DNA from: an uncultured Eubacteriales bacterium | Lineage (GTDB): Bacteria; Bacillota; Clostridia; Peptostreptococcales; Anaerovoracaceae | Direction of reading: 5' to 3' | Assembly (NCBI GenBank): GCA_959021945.1 | Contig: CAUEYG010000007.1 | Span: forward strand, 1-14,426 | DNA length: 14,426 nt | Shown: positions 1-6,195 of the stretch, in pieces | How the letters are laid out: each line of letters opens with the position of its first letter | Position numbering within the stretch: the first letter of the stretch is position 1 | Notes under the pieces: model-generated | Seen by the model: the letters and a program-made list of their open reading frames with translations, nothing else | Told to the model about the DNA's origin: nothing | The model's database searches: none | Translations under genes and position numbers: made by a program

Positions 1-260
1 AGTTCCGAGTCTTTCTTTGTTTCTTTGGAAGCTGCAGTATCTTGTTTTTCTGTAGTTTCCGTTTCCTCCTGTACATGAATGCTGTCTACCAGCACATCAC
101 CGTCGTGCTCAGGGATGTCCTGACTGCTTTTTACCGAATCAGGAGCTGGAAATACTCCTCCTATGGCAGTTACAATGCCAAGGCACAAGGCCAGGACAAA
201 TACACCGCTGATCAGCTTTTTATGCTTTTTTATCTTTTCCCACAAACTGTGTTTTTTCAT
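1..260 (-). CDS. spoIIIAH: SpoIIIAH-like sporulation protein, 3' end beyond window
   Basis: Only the first 86 codons are visible; the gene runs off the left edge. The start ATG (258-260) overlaps the spoIIIAG stop as ATGA, with GGAGG 9 nt upstream. The visible part has a very basic N-terminus (residues 1-16, seven Lys), one membrane helix (about 17-35), then a hydrophilic Glu/Thr/Lys-rich stretch containing DGDVLVDS. In known spoIIIA operons the eighth gene encodes SpoIIIAH, a bitopic mother-cell membrane protein whose outer domain binds SpoIIQ from the forespore. The call rests on gene order and membrane topology. The diagnostic C-terminal domain is outside the window and similarity over the visible part is weak, so another small bitopic protein cannot be excluded. 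Confidence 0.7.
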   Translation of the reverse strand, partial: MKKHSLWEKIKKHKKLISGVFVLALCLGIVTAIGGVFPAPDSVKSSQDIPEHDGDVLVDSIHVQEETETTEKQDTAASKETKKDSE

Positions 261-655
261 GATTCCTCTCCTCCACTCTTTTGCTTTTTACTGTCTTTTT
301 CAAAGACCATAACACTGGATGCCGGTATGTTGAATACGGCCCGGACCGCATTGACCAAATCGTTTCTTACAACAGGATCTCCGGCTCCCTCTGCTGTAAC
401 AATAACACCTGATATCTGATCTTCTTTGTCATACTGGAGCATGACATCTACTTTCCCCACCCCTTTCATATCTGTGAGAATATTACAGAGAGCAGCTTCC
501 GTGCCGCCGTCATCATCAATGATTTGTTTTCTTCCGTCTTTGTTTTGTGTAAAAACATCGAAGGACAGCAGGGCCACAGATATAATGATCAAAACAGCGA
601 TGATCTTTATAATCAGATCCTTCATCTTAGGATCTTTTTTCAGTTTTTCAAACAT
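257..655 (-). CDS. spoIIIAG: Stage III sporulation protein AG, compact form
   Basis: 132-residue bitopic membrane protein. Residues 1-13 are cytoplasmic and basic, 14-35 form one membrane helix, and about 52-120 form a ring-building-motif (RMM) fold with the typical pattern CNILTDMKGVGKVDVML, then GVIVTAEGAGDP, an amphipathic helix and PASSVMVFEK. The short tail is Lys/Gly/Glu-rich. In B. subtilis SpoIIIAG (about 229 residues) makes the large ring of the SpoIIIA-SpoIIQ channel between mother cell and forespore. Here only about six residues lie between the first two RMM strands, where the B. subtilis protein has a long insertion (about 50-60 residues, from memory) that forms the ring's beta-triangle; the membrane-to-RMM linker is also short. 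The ATG has AAGGAG 10 nt upstream. It follows spoIIIAF by 42 nt and overlaps spoIIIAH as ATGA. Confidence 0.9.
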   Translation of the reverse strand: MFEKLKKDPKMKDLIIKIIAVLIIISVALLSFDVFTQNKDGRKQIIDDDGGTEAALCNILTDMKGVGKVDVMLQYDKEDQISGVIVTAEGAGDPVVRNDLVNAVRAVFNIPASSVMVFEKDSKKQKSGGEES

Positions 656-697
656 GGTGTTTACTCTCCTTATATATATATTTCAGGCCTCTTCTGC

Positions 698-865
698 TTA
701 TTCCAGCAAAAACAGCAAGGGAGACAAAATCGTCGCCATTACGATCAGGGAAAAGACAAATTTAATGTATTTTTCCATCCTGGAAACAGGCAGCAGCATT
801 TCAATAAAGGTCAGCGCCAAAATCAGAATAAAAATATTCTTTACCCATTCCTTCATTATTTCCAT
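698..865 (-). CDS. spoIIIAF: Stage III sporulation protein AF, membrane stub only
   Basis: 55-residue protein from the ATG at 863-865, which has AGGAGG 6 nt upstream and overlaps the end of spoIIIAE by 10 bp. It matches the N-terminal membrane hairpin of SpoIIIAF: MKEWVKNIFILILALTFIEM, then LLPVSRMEKYIKFVFSL and a second helix ending in SPLLFLLE. The B. subtilis protein is about 206 residues, with a C-terminal soluble RMM-like domain. Here a clean TAA follows the second helix and spoIIIAG starts only 42 nt later, so the soluble domain has no room and is truly absent. A reading frame open up to position 925 would add 20 residues, but they lie inside spoIIIAE and lack a ribosome site. The family call is good; whether the stub works is inferred only from its intact reading frame and ribosome site. 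Confidence 0.85.
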   Translation of the reverse strand: MEIMKEWVKNIFILILALTFIEMLLPVSRMEKYIKFVFSLIVMATILSPLLFLLE

Positions 866-1950
866 AATGTACCTCCTCCAATGCTGATAATAATTGTAAG
901 AAAGATCAGGAACATAAGGGCGCAAAGTCCCAGTATGACGGCCATGGTAATAACAGCGCTGCCCATTTCATTAAGGCTGTTTGATATTTGCTTGGTTGCC
1001 ACTGGCTCTGCCAATACAGCTGTCAGCTTGTAAATAACCGCGATAGCCAAAATCTTTAACACTGGTACTGTCAAAAGGCAGATAATAATAATGATTCCCA
1101 GCAGGCCGATTCCATTTTTTATCACCGCCACACAGCTTAGGACCATGTCAATAGAATCAGCTGCAAAACCGCCTACAATGGGCACAAAATTATCAACGGA
1201 ATATCTCGCTGTATTTACCAGCAATCCGTCTGCGGTTTTTGTCACTAACCCTTGAATGGCTGTAAGCCCTGCAAAGATGGTGACTGCAAGGCCTGTAAAA
1301 AAGATGGCCGCTTTTCTCAGGAACACTGCCAGTCTGCTGACATAATCCTTTTCTGTTAGGCTGTTAATGAGAATAAAGATGCTGGAAATGAACATAATAG
1401 GCAGAATGAATTTTTGCAAAGCAGTGTTAAAAGCAGTGATGGCTCCCACAATGACAGGGTTCAACACGCCTCCTGAGGAAAAGCCGCCCATACTGATCAG
1501 CAGCGGTATCATAATCGGCAGCAGAACCTGCATGGTACGTGTCATAATATTTAAGGTAGTAAGACAGGCCTCATAGGTCATCATAAAATTTTTCAAACAG
1601 AGGGTAATGACAAGACAGCTGCATACTACTGTGCCTAAGGTAGATACCGGTTTGTCCCCAAAGGAGTTTGAAAAATTTTTTAAAAGCCCCATTACAATAC
1701 AGATACTGATGATCTCTACTCCTAAAATAAGCCCTGCTTTTACCTCATAAAGAAATACGTCAAAGAGGTTCTTCATAATCACATCAGAATCAAAGAGGGG
1801 TTTACCGTCAATAAAGCTCTGTACGATTTGATCAGTGGACAGAGAAGAAAAGATTCCATTGCTCTGTTTTGCCGCATCATCCATAATCTGTTCCAGCTCG
1901 GACAAATCCAGATTCCCCATTTGTTCTTGTATAATTGTATCGTAATCCAT
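856..1950 (-). CDS. spoIIIAE: Stage III sporulation protein AE
   Basis: 364-residue polytopic membrane protein of the SpoIIIA channel, the largest membrane subunit. After an acidic N-terminal region (residues 1-60) come about seven to eight hydrophobic segments from residue 70 on, with family-typical stretches such as LLPIMIPLLISMGG, GGVLNPVIVGAI, ITAFNTALQKFILPIMF and DNFVPIVGGFAADSIDMVLS. In the sporulation complex it acts in the mother-cell membrane facing the forespore. The ATG at 1948-1950 follows AAAGGGGGG closely and lies 13 nt after the spoIIIAD stop. B. subtilis SpoIIIAE (about 399 residues) starts with a signal peptide; this one does not, which accounts for most of the length difference. 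The acidic N-tail would suit translocation without a signal peptide, but that is inference. Confidence 0.95.
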   Translation of the reverse strand: MDYDTIIQEQMGNLDLSELEQIMDDAAKQSNGIFSSLSTDQIVQSFIDGKPLFDSDVIMKNLFDVFLYEVKAGLILGVEIISICIVMGLLKNFSNSFGDKPVSTLGTVVCSCLVITLCLKNFMMTYEACLTTLNIMTRTMQVLLPIMIPLLISMGGFSSGGVLNPVIVGAITAFNTALQKFILPIMFISSIFILINSLTEKDYVSRLAVFLRKAAIFFTGLAVTIFAGLTAIQGLVTKTADGLLVNTARYSVDNFVPIVGGFAADSIDMVLSCVAVIKNGIGLLGIIIIICLLTVPVLKILAIAVIYKLTAVLAEPVATKQISNSLNEMGSAVITMAVILGLCALMFLIFLTIIISIGGGTLWK

Positions 1951-1963
1951 AAAGCCCCCCTTT

Positions 1964-2347
1964 CTAAAGTATGGAGTTAATCAGGTCTAAAATTGCCAGG
2001 AGAATTGGCATGGACAAGTAAAAAATAACGATCTTCCCCGCCAATTCTACTTTACTGCCAATGGCCCCCTCTCCCGCATCTTTGCAAAGCTGTGATGTAA
2101 AATCAGCCAAGTAAGCTACTACCAGTACTTTGATGACAATGGGAAAAAAATCTTTCCCATAAGTCATCTCTCCATATACAGAGCTGAGGAATTGAAAGAC
2201 AGAAGTTAGCTTATCCAAGGCCATGAGAAAAATAACGATTACAGTGGCCAGCACCACATAGAGAGAAAGCTCTGGTTTAAAGTTTTTTACAATGGCAGCC
2301 ATAATAACTCCGCCTATGGCAATGGCCGCGATTTTCATGATTTCCAC
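1964..2347 (-). CDS. spoIIIAD: Stage III sporulation protein AD
   Basis: 127-residue membrane protein, close to the usual family length (about 130). Hydrophobic segments lie at about 6-20, 28-45, 68-84 and 105-124, with the family-like stretch GKDFFPIVIKVLVVAYLADF followed by TSQLCKDAGEGAIGSKVELA. It is a multi-spanning subunit of the SpoIIIA channel in the mother-cell membrane; its individual role is not established. The start is a GTG at 2345-2347: AGGAGG lies 8 nt upstream of the GTG but 17 nt from the next ATG, so GTG is favoured. The ribosome site overlaps the stop codon of spoIIIAC, suggesting coupled translation. Confidence 0.93.
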   Translation of the reverse strand: MEIMKIAAIAIGGVIMAAIVKNFKPELSLYVVLATVIVIFLMALDKLTSVFQFLSSVYGEMTYGKDFFPIVIKVLVVAYLADFTSQLCKDAGEGAIGSKVELAGKIVIFYLSMPILLAILDLINSIL

Positions 2348-2355
2348 AGGCTGTC

Positions 2356-2361
2356 CCTCCT
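2356..2361 (-). promoter_or_regulatory. Ribosome binding site selecting GTG start of spoIIIAD
   Basis: AGGAGG on the minus strand, 8 nt before the GTG at 2345-2347 and overlapping the TAG stop of spoIIIAC. Its spacing is the reason the GTG, not the ATG three codons later, is taken as the spoIIIAD start. Confidence 0.8.
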
Positions 2362-2560
2362 AAAATTGAAAGAGCGTCTTGACCGTATCAAAGAATTCGC
2401 TGATCATTTGAACGATGAGAAACAGGACGATAATAATGCCTGCCAATGTGGTCATCATAGCCTGTTCCTCTCTTCCGGCCCGTATCAGTATCTGGTTTAA
2501 TACAGCGATGGCAATGCCAATAGCTGCTATTTTAAAAATGATATCAATGTCCATATTCAT
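2360..2560 (-). CDS. spoIIIAC: Stage III sporulation protein AC
   Basis: 66-residue protein with two membrane helices (about 8-24 and 37-56) joined by the conserved loop RAGREEQAMMTTLAG, which is the hallmark of SpoIIIAC. It is a small membrane subunit of the SpoIIIA-SpoIIQ channel. The frame can be extended to a GTG at 2569, but AGGAG sits only 1-2 nt from that codon. It lies 10 nt from the ATG at 2558-2560, which is therefore chosen; an ATG two codons later is a second option. The gene lies 13 nt after the spoIIIAB stop. Confidence 0.93.
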   Translation of the reverse strand: MNMDIDIIFKIAAIGIAIAVLNQILIRAGREEQAMMTTLAGIIIVLFLIVQMISEFFDTVKTLFQF

Positions 2561-2573
2561 TTTGTACACTCTC

Positions 2574-3086
2574 CTAAATCAAAATGACGGCGATGACAAT
2601 GCCGATGGAAAATCCCAGGCCCCTGTACATCCTGCCCTTTGTATCTTTTTCTTTTGCTGCTTTTTCGATCTGTGTTTCCAGCTTAGCCCCTGTGAGAGAA
2701 AACATAGCAGCCTGTCCCTGTATATCGCTCTTCCCCAGCTGCATCCCCAGATCTTTCATAATAATCAGATCTTCTTCTTTGAGGCAGCTTCCCTTATAAG
2801 CGGAGCAAACGGCCGTTTCCCAGCATTCTTTTAAATCCAGACTTTCTTTCATTGCCCTACTGCATTCCCGCAAAAGATCCATGGCCCGACTGTCCTTGTA
2901 AGCTGCAATCCGTGCAAAAACAGCAGGCAGCGGATCTTTTCGGTAGCTCATTTCAGTCTGTAACATGTTTATCATATCCTTTAGATCATTCAGTTCATTC
3001 AGCCTCTGCCCATAGGTCTGCGCTTTCAGAAGGCCCAGCCCCCCGCAGGCAAAGATGATAATAAGGCATAAGATTCCCTTAAACAT
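2574..3086 (-). CDS. spoIIIAB: Stage III sporulation protein AB
   Basis: 170 residues, the usual length. An N-terminal membrane helix (about 3-20, ending GGLGLLKAQTYGQRL) is followed by a helical cytoplasmic domain with the family-typical run LNDLKDMINMLQTEMSYRKD and PLPAVFARIA, and a C-terminal membrane helix (about 152-170, GLGFSIGIVIAVILI). SpoIIIAB is thought to resemble the cytoplasmic domain of GspF-type platform proteins and to work with the ATPase SpoIIIAA. The start ATG overlaps the end of spoIIIAA by 8 bp (3079-3086), so the two are probably translationally coupled. No unusual feature seen. Confidence 0.95.
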   Translation of the reverse strand: MFKGILCLIIIFACGGLGLLKAQTYGQRLNELNDLKDMINMLQTEMSYRKDPLPAVFARIAAYKDSRAMDLLRECSRAMKESLDLKECWETAVCSAYKGSCLKEEDLIIMKDLGMQLGKSDIQGQAAMFSLTGAKLETQIEKAAKEKDTKGRMYRGLGFSIGIVIAVILI

Positions 3087-3972
3087 GGATGACCTCGCTT
3101 ATGGTGCCTGTCCGTGGATCATTTGTCAAGAACACCAGGCGTGAAAAAACGCCTTTGGACACGAGAGGTCCAATATTAGAAGCCATTACATCATCATAGC
3201 TTCGGCCGTGAATCGTAGTAAAAATTGCCACTCCTGCACACAGGGCAGTTTCAACAGCAGCAATATCCTCCTGTTTTCCGATTTCATCCGTAACAACGGC
3301 ATCCGGTGACATGGCACGGATGAGCATGGTCATTCCTTCTGCTTTGGGACATCCGTCCAGTACATCGGTCCGGGGGCCCAAATCATAAGATGGTTTTCCA
3401 AGATAAGTGCCTGCGATCTCTGACCGTTCGTCGCACAATCCCATTTTATAACCTTTATAGCTGAGAGCCCTGACCATATCTCGCAGCAGCGTAGTCTTGC
3501 CGCATTTTGGCGGCGAGACGATCAGGGTATTGTGGAGCATGCCTGTTTCTTTTTCCAACACATGAGGGAGCACCCGATCTGCCACGCCGATGATCTCTCT
3601 GCTTCGTCTTAGATTCAGGGAAGAGATTTCTTTTATCAAAGAAACATTTCCTTTGTCTAGCACTGCTCTGCCGCAAACCCCAATCCTGTGTCCGCCTTCA
3701 ATGGTTATGTATCCCTTTGCCAGTTCTTCTTCATAAGCATAATAAGAATAATCCAATAAGTTGTTTAAGATGGTATCCAAATCTTCTCTTGTAACAAGAG
3801 CATTCTTTTTCAGAGCCACGACAATTTCCTGATTCTTTGCCAGCACCCTGATGTCGCTGTAGGCACGGATTCGAATTTCTTCCAGACTGTTTCGGATATT
3901 TTCCGGCAAGTCCATAATCGGGCCTCTGATATTTTGCGGAAGTTTATTTAAGATCTGCTCTAAGTTGTTCAT
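3079..3972 (-). CDS. spoIIIAA: Stage III sporulation protein AA, secretion-type ATPase
   Basis: 297-residue cytoplasmic ATPase, close to the family length (about 300). It has the conserved N-terminal block LEEIRIRAYSDIRV and GHRIGVCGRA (about residues 94-102), a Walker A loop SPPKCGKTT (153-161), DERSEIAG (181-188) and Walker B DAVVTDE (224-230). The fold is related to secretion ATPases of type II/IV systems. SpoIIIAA is needed in the mother cell for activity of the SpoIIIA-SpoIIQ channel that supports the engulfed forespore. The ATG (3970-3972) has AAGGGG 8 nt upstream. It is the first gene of the operon, 167 nt downstream of the rloB stop and after a strong terminator, so it needs its own promoter; in B. 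subtilis the operon is under mother-cell sigma-E. Confidence 0.97.
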   Translation of the reverse strand: MNNLEQILNKLPQNIRGPIMDLPENIRNSLEEIRIRAYSDIRVLAKNQEIVVALKKNALVTREDLDTILNNLLDYSYYAYEEELAKGYITIEGGHRIGVCGRAVLDKGNVSLIKEISSLNLRRSREIIGVADRVLPHVLEKETGMLHNTLIVSPPKCGKTTLLRDMVRALSYKGYKMGLCDERSEIAGTYLGKPSYDLGPRTDVLDGCPKAEGMTMLIRAMSPDAVVTDEIGKQEDIAAVETALCAGVAIFTTIHGRSYDDVMASNIGPLVSKGVFSRLVFLTNDPRTGTISEVIHV

Positions 3973-4002
3973 TAAAACACCCCTTTTCCCTTTTGTTTAT
4001 AC

Positions 4003-4031
4003 ATCATATTCTGTGGACAAGGTTTTATGCC
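4003..4031 (-). promoter_or_regulatory. Possible sigma-E-type promoter of spoIIIA operon
   Basis: On the minus strand, GGCATAAA (4024-4031), a 13-nt spacer, then AATATGAT (4003-4010), ending about 30 nt before the spoIIIAA start. Compared with the B. subtilis sigma-E consensus (GTCATATT / CATACAAT) about five of eight bases match in each box. The position is right and a terminator lies just upstream, but the match is mediocre. TTGGCA with AATATG at 17 nt is an even poorer sigma-A alternative. Confidence 0.3.
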
Positions 4032-4065
4032 AAGTTTTTTCATTAGAAGGGATGCTCTTTTTTGT

Positions 4066-4107
4066 AAAAAAAACCTGCTAAAAAAGATTGACTTTTCTTA
4101 GCAAGTT
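4066..4107 (-). terminator. Intrinsic terminator after the ATPase-rloB pair
   Basis: On the minus strand the arm at 4092-4107 (AACTTGCTAAGAAAAG) pairs with 4072-4086 (CTTTTTTAGCAGGTT) around a 5-nt loop, with one bulged G and one wobble. It is followed directly by a run of eight T (4066-4073). The stem starts 32 nt after the rloB stop codon. It should stop transcription before the spoIIIA operon and so separates the two units. Confidence 0.92.
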
Positions 4108-4139
4108 TAGCACCCTTGTTGACTATCAGAATGACTACT

Positions 4140-4808
4140 TTACAAATATGGTTTCAGCTTCTCCACCAGTTCATATATTTTCGTCCCCGGGGCAGCCTTC
4201 GATGGCAGTTTTCCTTCATTGATCTTCTCTAGCCTTTTCGCATTGGCAATCGCAAAGTCCATAAACGGCCGGAGTATCTGATACATATCCTTACGATTCT
4301 TTTCGTATGTTCCCGCACCGATCCCGGTCAGCCAGTCCGTCAGCTTTGGCCAGTATGCTGTCCGGTGAATGTCTGACTGCATATAGCTGAAATGCAGTAG
4401 ATACCATAATTCCACACACTGATTTGACCAGACTGCATGATACTCCGTATCTTCTGTACTATTTGCTTTGCACAGCTCCAGAACACGATCAATGTGCTCA
4501 GCCGGAAAATCATCCGTATCGTAAACGACCCATACATGACGGAATCCATTGACACTGTCCGATACTCTCTGTTTTACTTTCCAAAACAAATTAATGGTAT
4601 TATCTCCTTCTCCGGAAACCTCAAGCTGTATCTTTTTTCGGTACCGAATGTTAATAATATCCCTGATTGCTTCGAAATATGCAGGCTCCGTATCCGTTCC
4701 TTCCGATACAATCAAATGATATTCCGGCTGGATTTTCATCCCTCTGTCTGGTTTCGGTTTCAGCCACGATTTATTTAAATCACTTTTCTTCGGAGGTTTC
4801 AGGCTCAT
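4140..4808 (-). CDS. rloB: RloB-family protein, putative Toprim-like anti-phage effector
   Basis: 222 residues. Shows the RloB (Pfam RloB-like) pattern: HLIVSEGTDTEPAYF (31-45, with Glu36 and Glu41), HVWVVYDTDDF (91-101, with the acidic cluster Asp97, Asp99, Asp100) and SNQCVELWYLLHF (128-140). The early Glu and the D-x-D cluster resemble the metal site of Toprim-type nucleases, so a nuclease effector is a reasonable inference. RloB proteins are typically encoded beside an AAA ATPase, as in lactococcal AbiL and in rlo genes of restriction loci. The ATG at 4806-4808 is chosen because GGAGG lies 9 nt upstream and it forms an ATGA overlap with the ATPase; a TTG at 4814 in frame is only 3 nt from GGAGG. 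A strong terminator follows. Biochemical activity and defence role are unproven here. Confidence 0.88.
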   Translation of the reverse strand: MSLKPPKKSDLNKSWLKPKPDRGMKIQPEYHLIVSEGTDTEPAYFEAIRDIINIRYRKKIQLEVSGEGDNTINLFWKVKQRVSDSVNGFRHVWVVYDTDDFPAEHIDRVLELCKANSTEDTEYHAVWSNQCVELWYLLHFSYMQSDIHRTAYWPKLTDWLTGIGAGTYEKNRKDMYQILRPFMDFAIANAKRLEKINEGKLPSKAAPGTKIYELVEKLKPYL

Positions 4809-6013
4809 TTCCAATCGCCTCCGTTCAGGATATTCTGCAGATATGGATCCGCACCATATCTTCCTTCCATATACTGCTTATCAAAAGCTGCCGTACTGTT
4901 GACTCTTTCATTATCTTCCCGACGGATTTCATACAAAGAATAAATTTCACTGCTGTGATTTTCATTCAGTGCTGCAAACCAGATTTCATCTCTGCGAAAT
5001 ACCGTATTCTTCATTGTTGCCATATCATGAGATGTAAAAAGGAGCTGAGCCCCATGCTTATTAAGCTTCGGATTCTTAAACATAGAAATCACATATCGAA
5101 GGAGCTTCGGATGCAGTTTTGCATCCAGTTCATCTATAATAACCAGCCTTCCTTCCTGCAGAGCAACCAACAGCATCGGAAGGGCAGCAATCAGCTTTTT
5201 AGTTCCATCTGATTCATGGTCAAACGGCAGTTCATACTCTTTCTCTCCAATCCTGCGCTTCAAGTATAATTGCTTTTCCTTTTCATCAAACCGATAATCA
5301 TCCACATCTACTCCCACATCATTTAAGAGCAAAAGAATCTGCTTCTTAAATTCCTTGTTATCTGAAACCATAATCTGTCTCTCTGCCATAGGGTTTGCAT
5401 AACTGCGGATGATACAAGACTCAAACCACTCCTGAACTTCTGCAATCACCGAAATATTATAGTTAATGGCAAGGAAAGATAAAAACGGCATCTTGGCATT
5501 GATGTTGGTGTTTACATTTTCCTTCTGCAAAATAGCACCGAGACTGATTTCTTCCCGTTCTCGATAAAAGATATGAGCAGGTTTCTTTCCACCAATCTTC
5601 TTTCTGTCCAGCGTCTCTGCTGATATTTCATCCTTCAAAACTCCCATATAATAACGGTACTCATATTCCTCTGTCCGGAAGAATATCTGAAACTCTGTCG
5701 GTTCTTCAGTAGATACGGCATCAAATAAAAATGGCTCTGCTGTCACCTTTTGCTGCATAATCAGTGACTTCCGGCTCTTTTCCAGTTCATGAATGGGCTT
5801 TACCACAGTAGAAATCAAACTTGCCAGGGCCAACAGCAAATTTGACTTTCCCCCTCCATTCGGACCATATACAACACCGACAGGAAGAATACTACTACAT
5901 TTATCTTTTATTATCAGACTATCCGCAAACTCCGGAATAGTGGAAGCCTGGAAATCAAACGTGGTCTCCGCTCTGTATGAATTGAAATTTTGAAATGAAA
6001 ACTGACAAAGCAT
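4805..6013 (-). CDS. AAA-family ATPase (RloA/AbiLi-like), defence-module partner of RloB
   Basis: 402 residues in the AAA_15/AAA_21 class of ABC/SMC-like ATPases. From the ATG at 6011-6013: an N-terminal MLCQFSFQNFNSYR strand, Walker A GPNGGGKS (50-57), an insert of helices, an ABC signature-like ESDGTKK (267-273), Walker B VIIDELDAKLHP (291-302, catalytic Glu295), a switch SHD (328-330) and a C-terminal GRYGADPYL typical of RloA-like proteins. Such ATPases dimerise with composite ATP sites and control a partner effector; here that is the downstream RloB (ATGA overlap). The frame is open back to a TTG at 6070, but that stretch contains the -35 and -10 boxes, and AAGGAGG lies 8 nt before the 6013 ATG, so the shorter form is chosen. 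All catalytic motifs are intact. Exact subtype (AbiL versus other two-gene systems) is less certain. Confidence 0.92.
   Translation of the reverse strand: MLCQFSFQNFNSYRAETTFDFQASTIPEFADSLIIKDKCSSILPVGVVYGPNGGGKSNLLLALASLISTVVKPIHELEKSRKSLIMQQKVTAEPFLFDAVSTEEPTEFQIFFRTEEYEYRYYMGVLKDEISAETLDRKKIGGKKPAHIFYREREEISLGAILQKENVNTNINAKMPFLSFLAINYNISVIAEVQEWFESCIIRSYANPMAERQIMVSDNKEFKKQILLLLNDVGVDVDDYRFDEKEKQLYLKRRIGEKEYELPFDHESDGTKKLIAALPMLLVALQEGRLVIIDELDAKLHPKLLRYVISMFKNPKLNKHGAQLLFTSHDMATMKNTVFRRDEIWFAALNENHSSEIYSLYEIRREDNERVNSTAAFDKQYMEGRYGADPYLQNILNGGDWK
4818..4822 (-). promoter_or_regulatory. Ribosome binding site selecting ATG start of rloB
   Basis: GGAGG inside the last codons of the ATPase gene, 9 nt before the ATG at 4806-4808. 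The spacing rules out the in-frame TTG at 4814 and points to coupled translation and matched amounts of the two proteins. Confidence 0.8.
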
Positions 6014-6021
6014 CCTCTTCT

Positions 6022-6028
6022 CCTCCTT
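6022..6028 (-). promoter_or_regulatory. Ribosome binding site of the defence ATPase
   Basis: AAGGAGG on the minus strand, 8 nt before the ATG at 6011-6013. It decides the start: upstream in-frame codons lie over the promoter. Confidence 0.9.
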
Positions 6029-6041
6029 TTTTACTGGTTCA

Positions 6042-6070
6042 AGTATAGCACTATTCTTCTCAATTTTCAA
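6042..6070 (-). promoter_or_regulatory. Sigma-A promoter of the ATPase-rloB module
   Basis: On the minus strand: -35 TTGAAA (6065-6070), a 17-nt spacer, -10 TATACT (6042-6047) preceded by TG as an extended -10 (TGCTATACT). The expected transcription start is near 6035, giving a leader of about 22 nt. This is the best promoter in the window and implies steady, vegetative expression of the pair. No obvious operator palindrome overlaps it. Confidence 0.88.
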
Positions 6071-6195
6071 TTTTTATATTCTGTTTTATAAATTATTTTT
6101 CTTATTTCACATATAAAGTTTCGTTTTCGTACTTTTTAATAATTTTAAGTCCATGAATACTAACTGGATGTGTAGGCGAAATGCTTTATCTAAAA
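6071..6195 (-). other. AT-rich spacer upstream of the defence promoter
   Basis: 125 bp of strongly AT-rich DNA between the candidate micropeptide ORF and the -35 box. I see no ORF with a ribosome site, no intrinsic terminator and no clear repeat in it. It could act as an UP-element-like region for the promoter. Confidence 0.4.

Noticed and set aside
668..681. Alternating TA run between spoIIIAF and spoIIIAG.
   Set aside because: Short low-complexity stretch in a small gap just before the ribosome site; no evidence for a function or for phase variation.
866..925. Upstream extension of SpoIIIAF by 20 residues.
   Set aside because: It lies inside spoIIIAE and has no ribosome site; AGGAGG precedes the ATG at 865 at good spacing and the family match starts there.
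524..1033. Plus-strand open frame of 169 codons.
   Set aside because: It lies antisense over spoIIIAE, AF and AG, has no family resemblance and crosses three recognisable genes; same for other plus-strand frames such as 4667-5212 and 9504-9980.
6014..6070. N-terminal extension of the defence ATPase from the TTG at 6070 (19 extra residues).
   Set aside because: The stretch contains the -35 and -10 boxes, and the ideal AAGGAGG serves the ATG at 6013, so the extension would not be in the mRNA.
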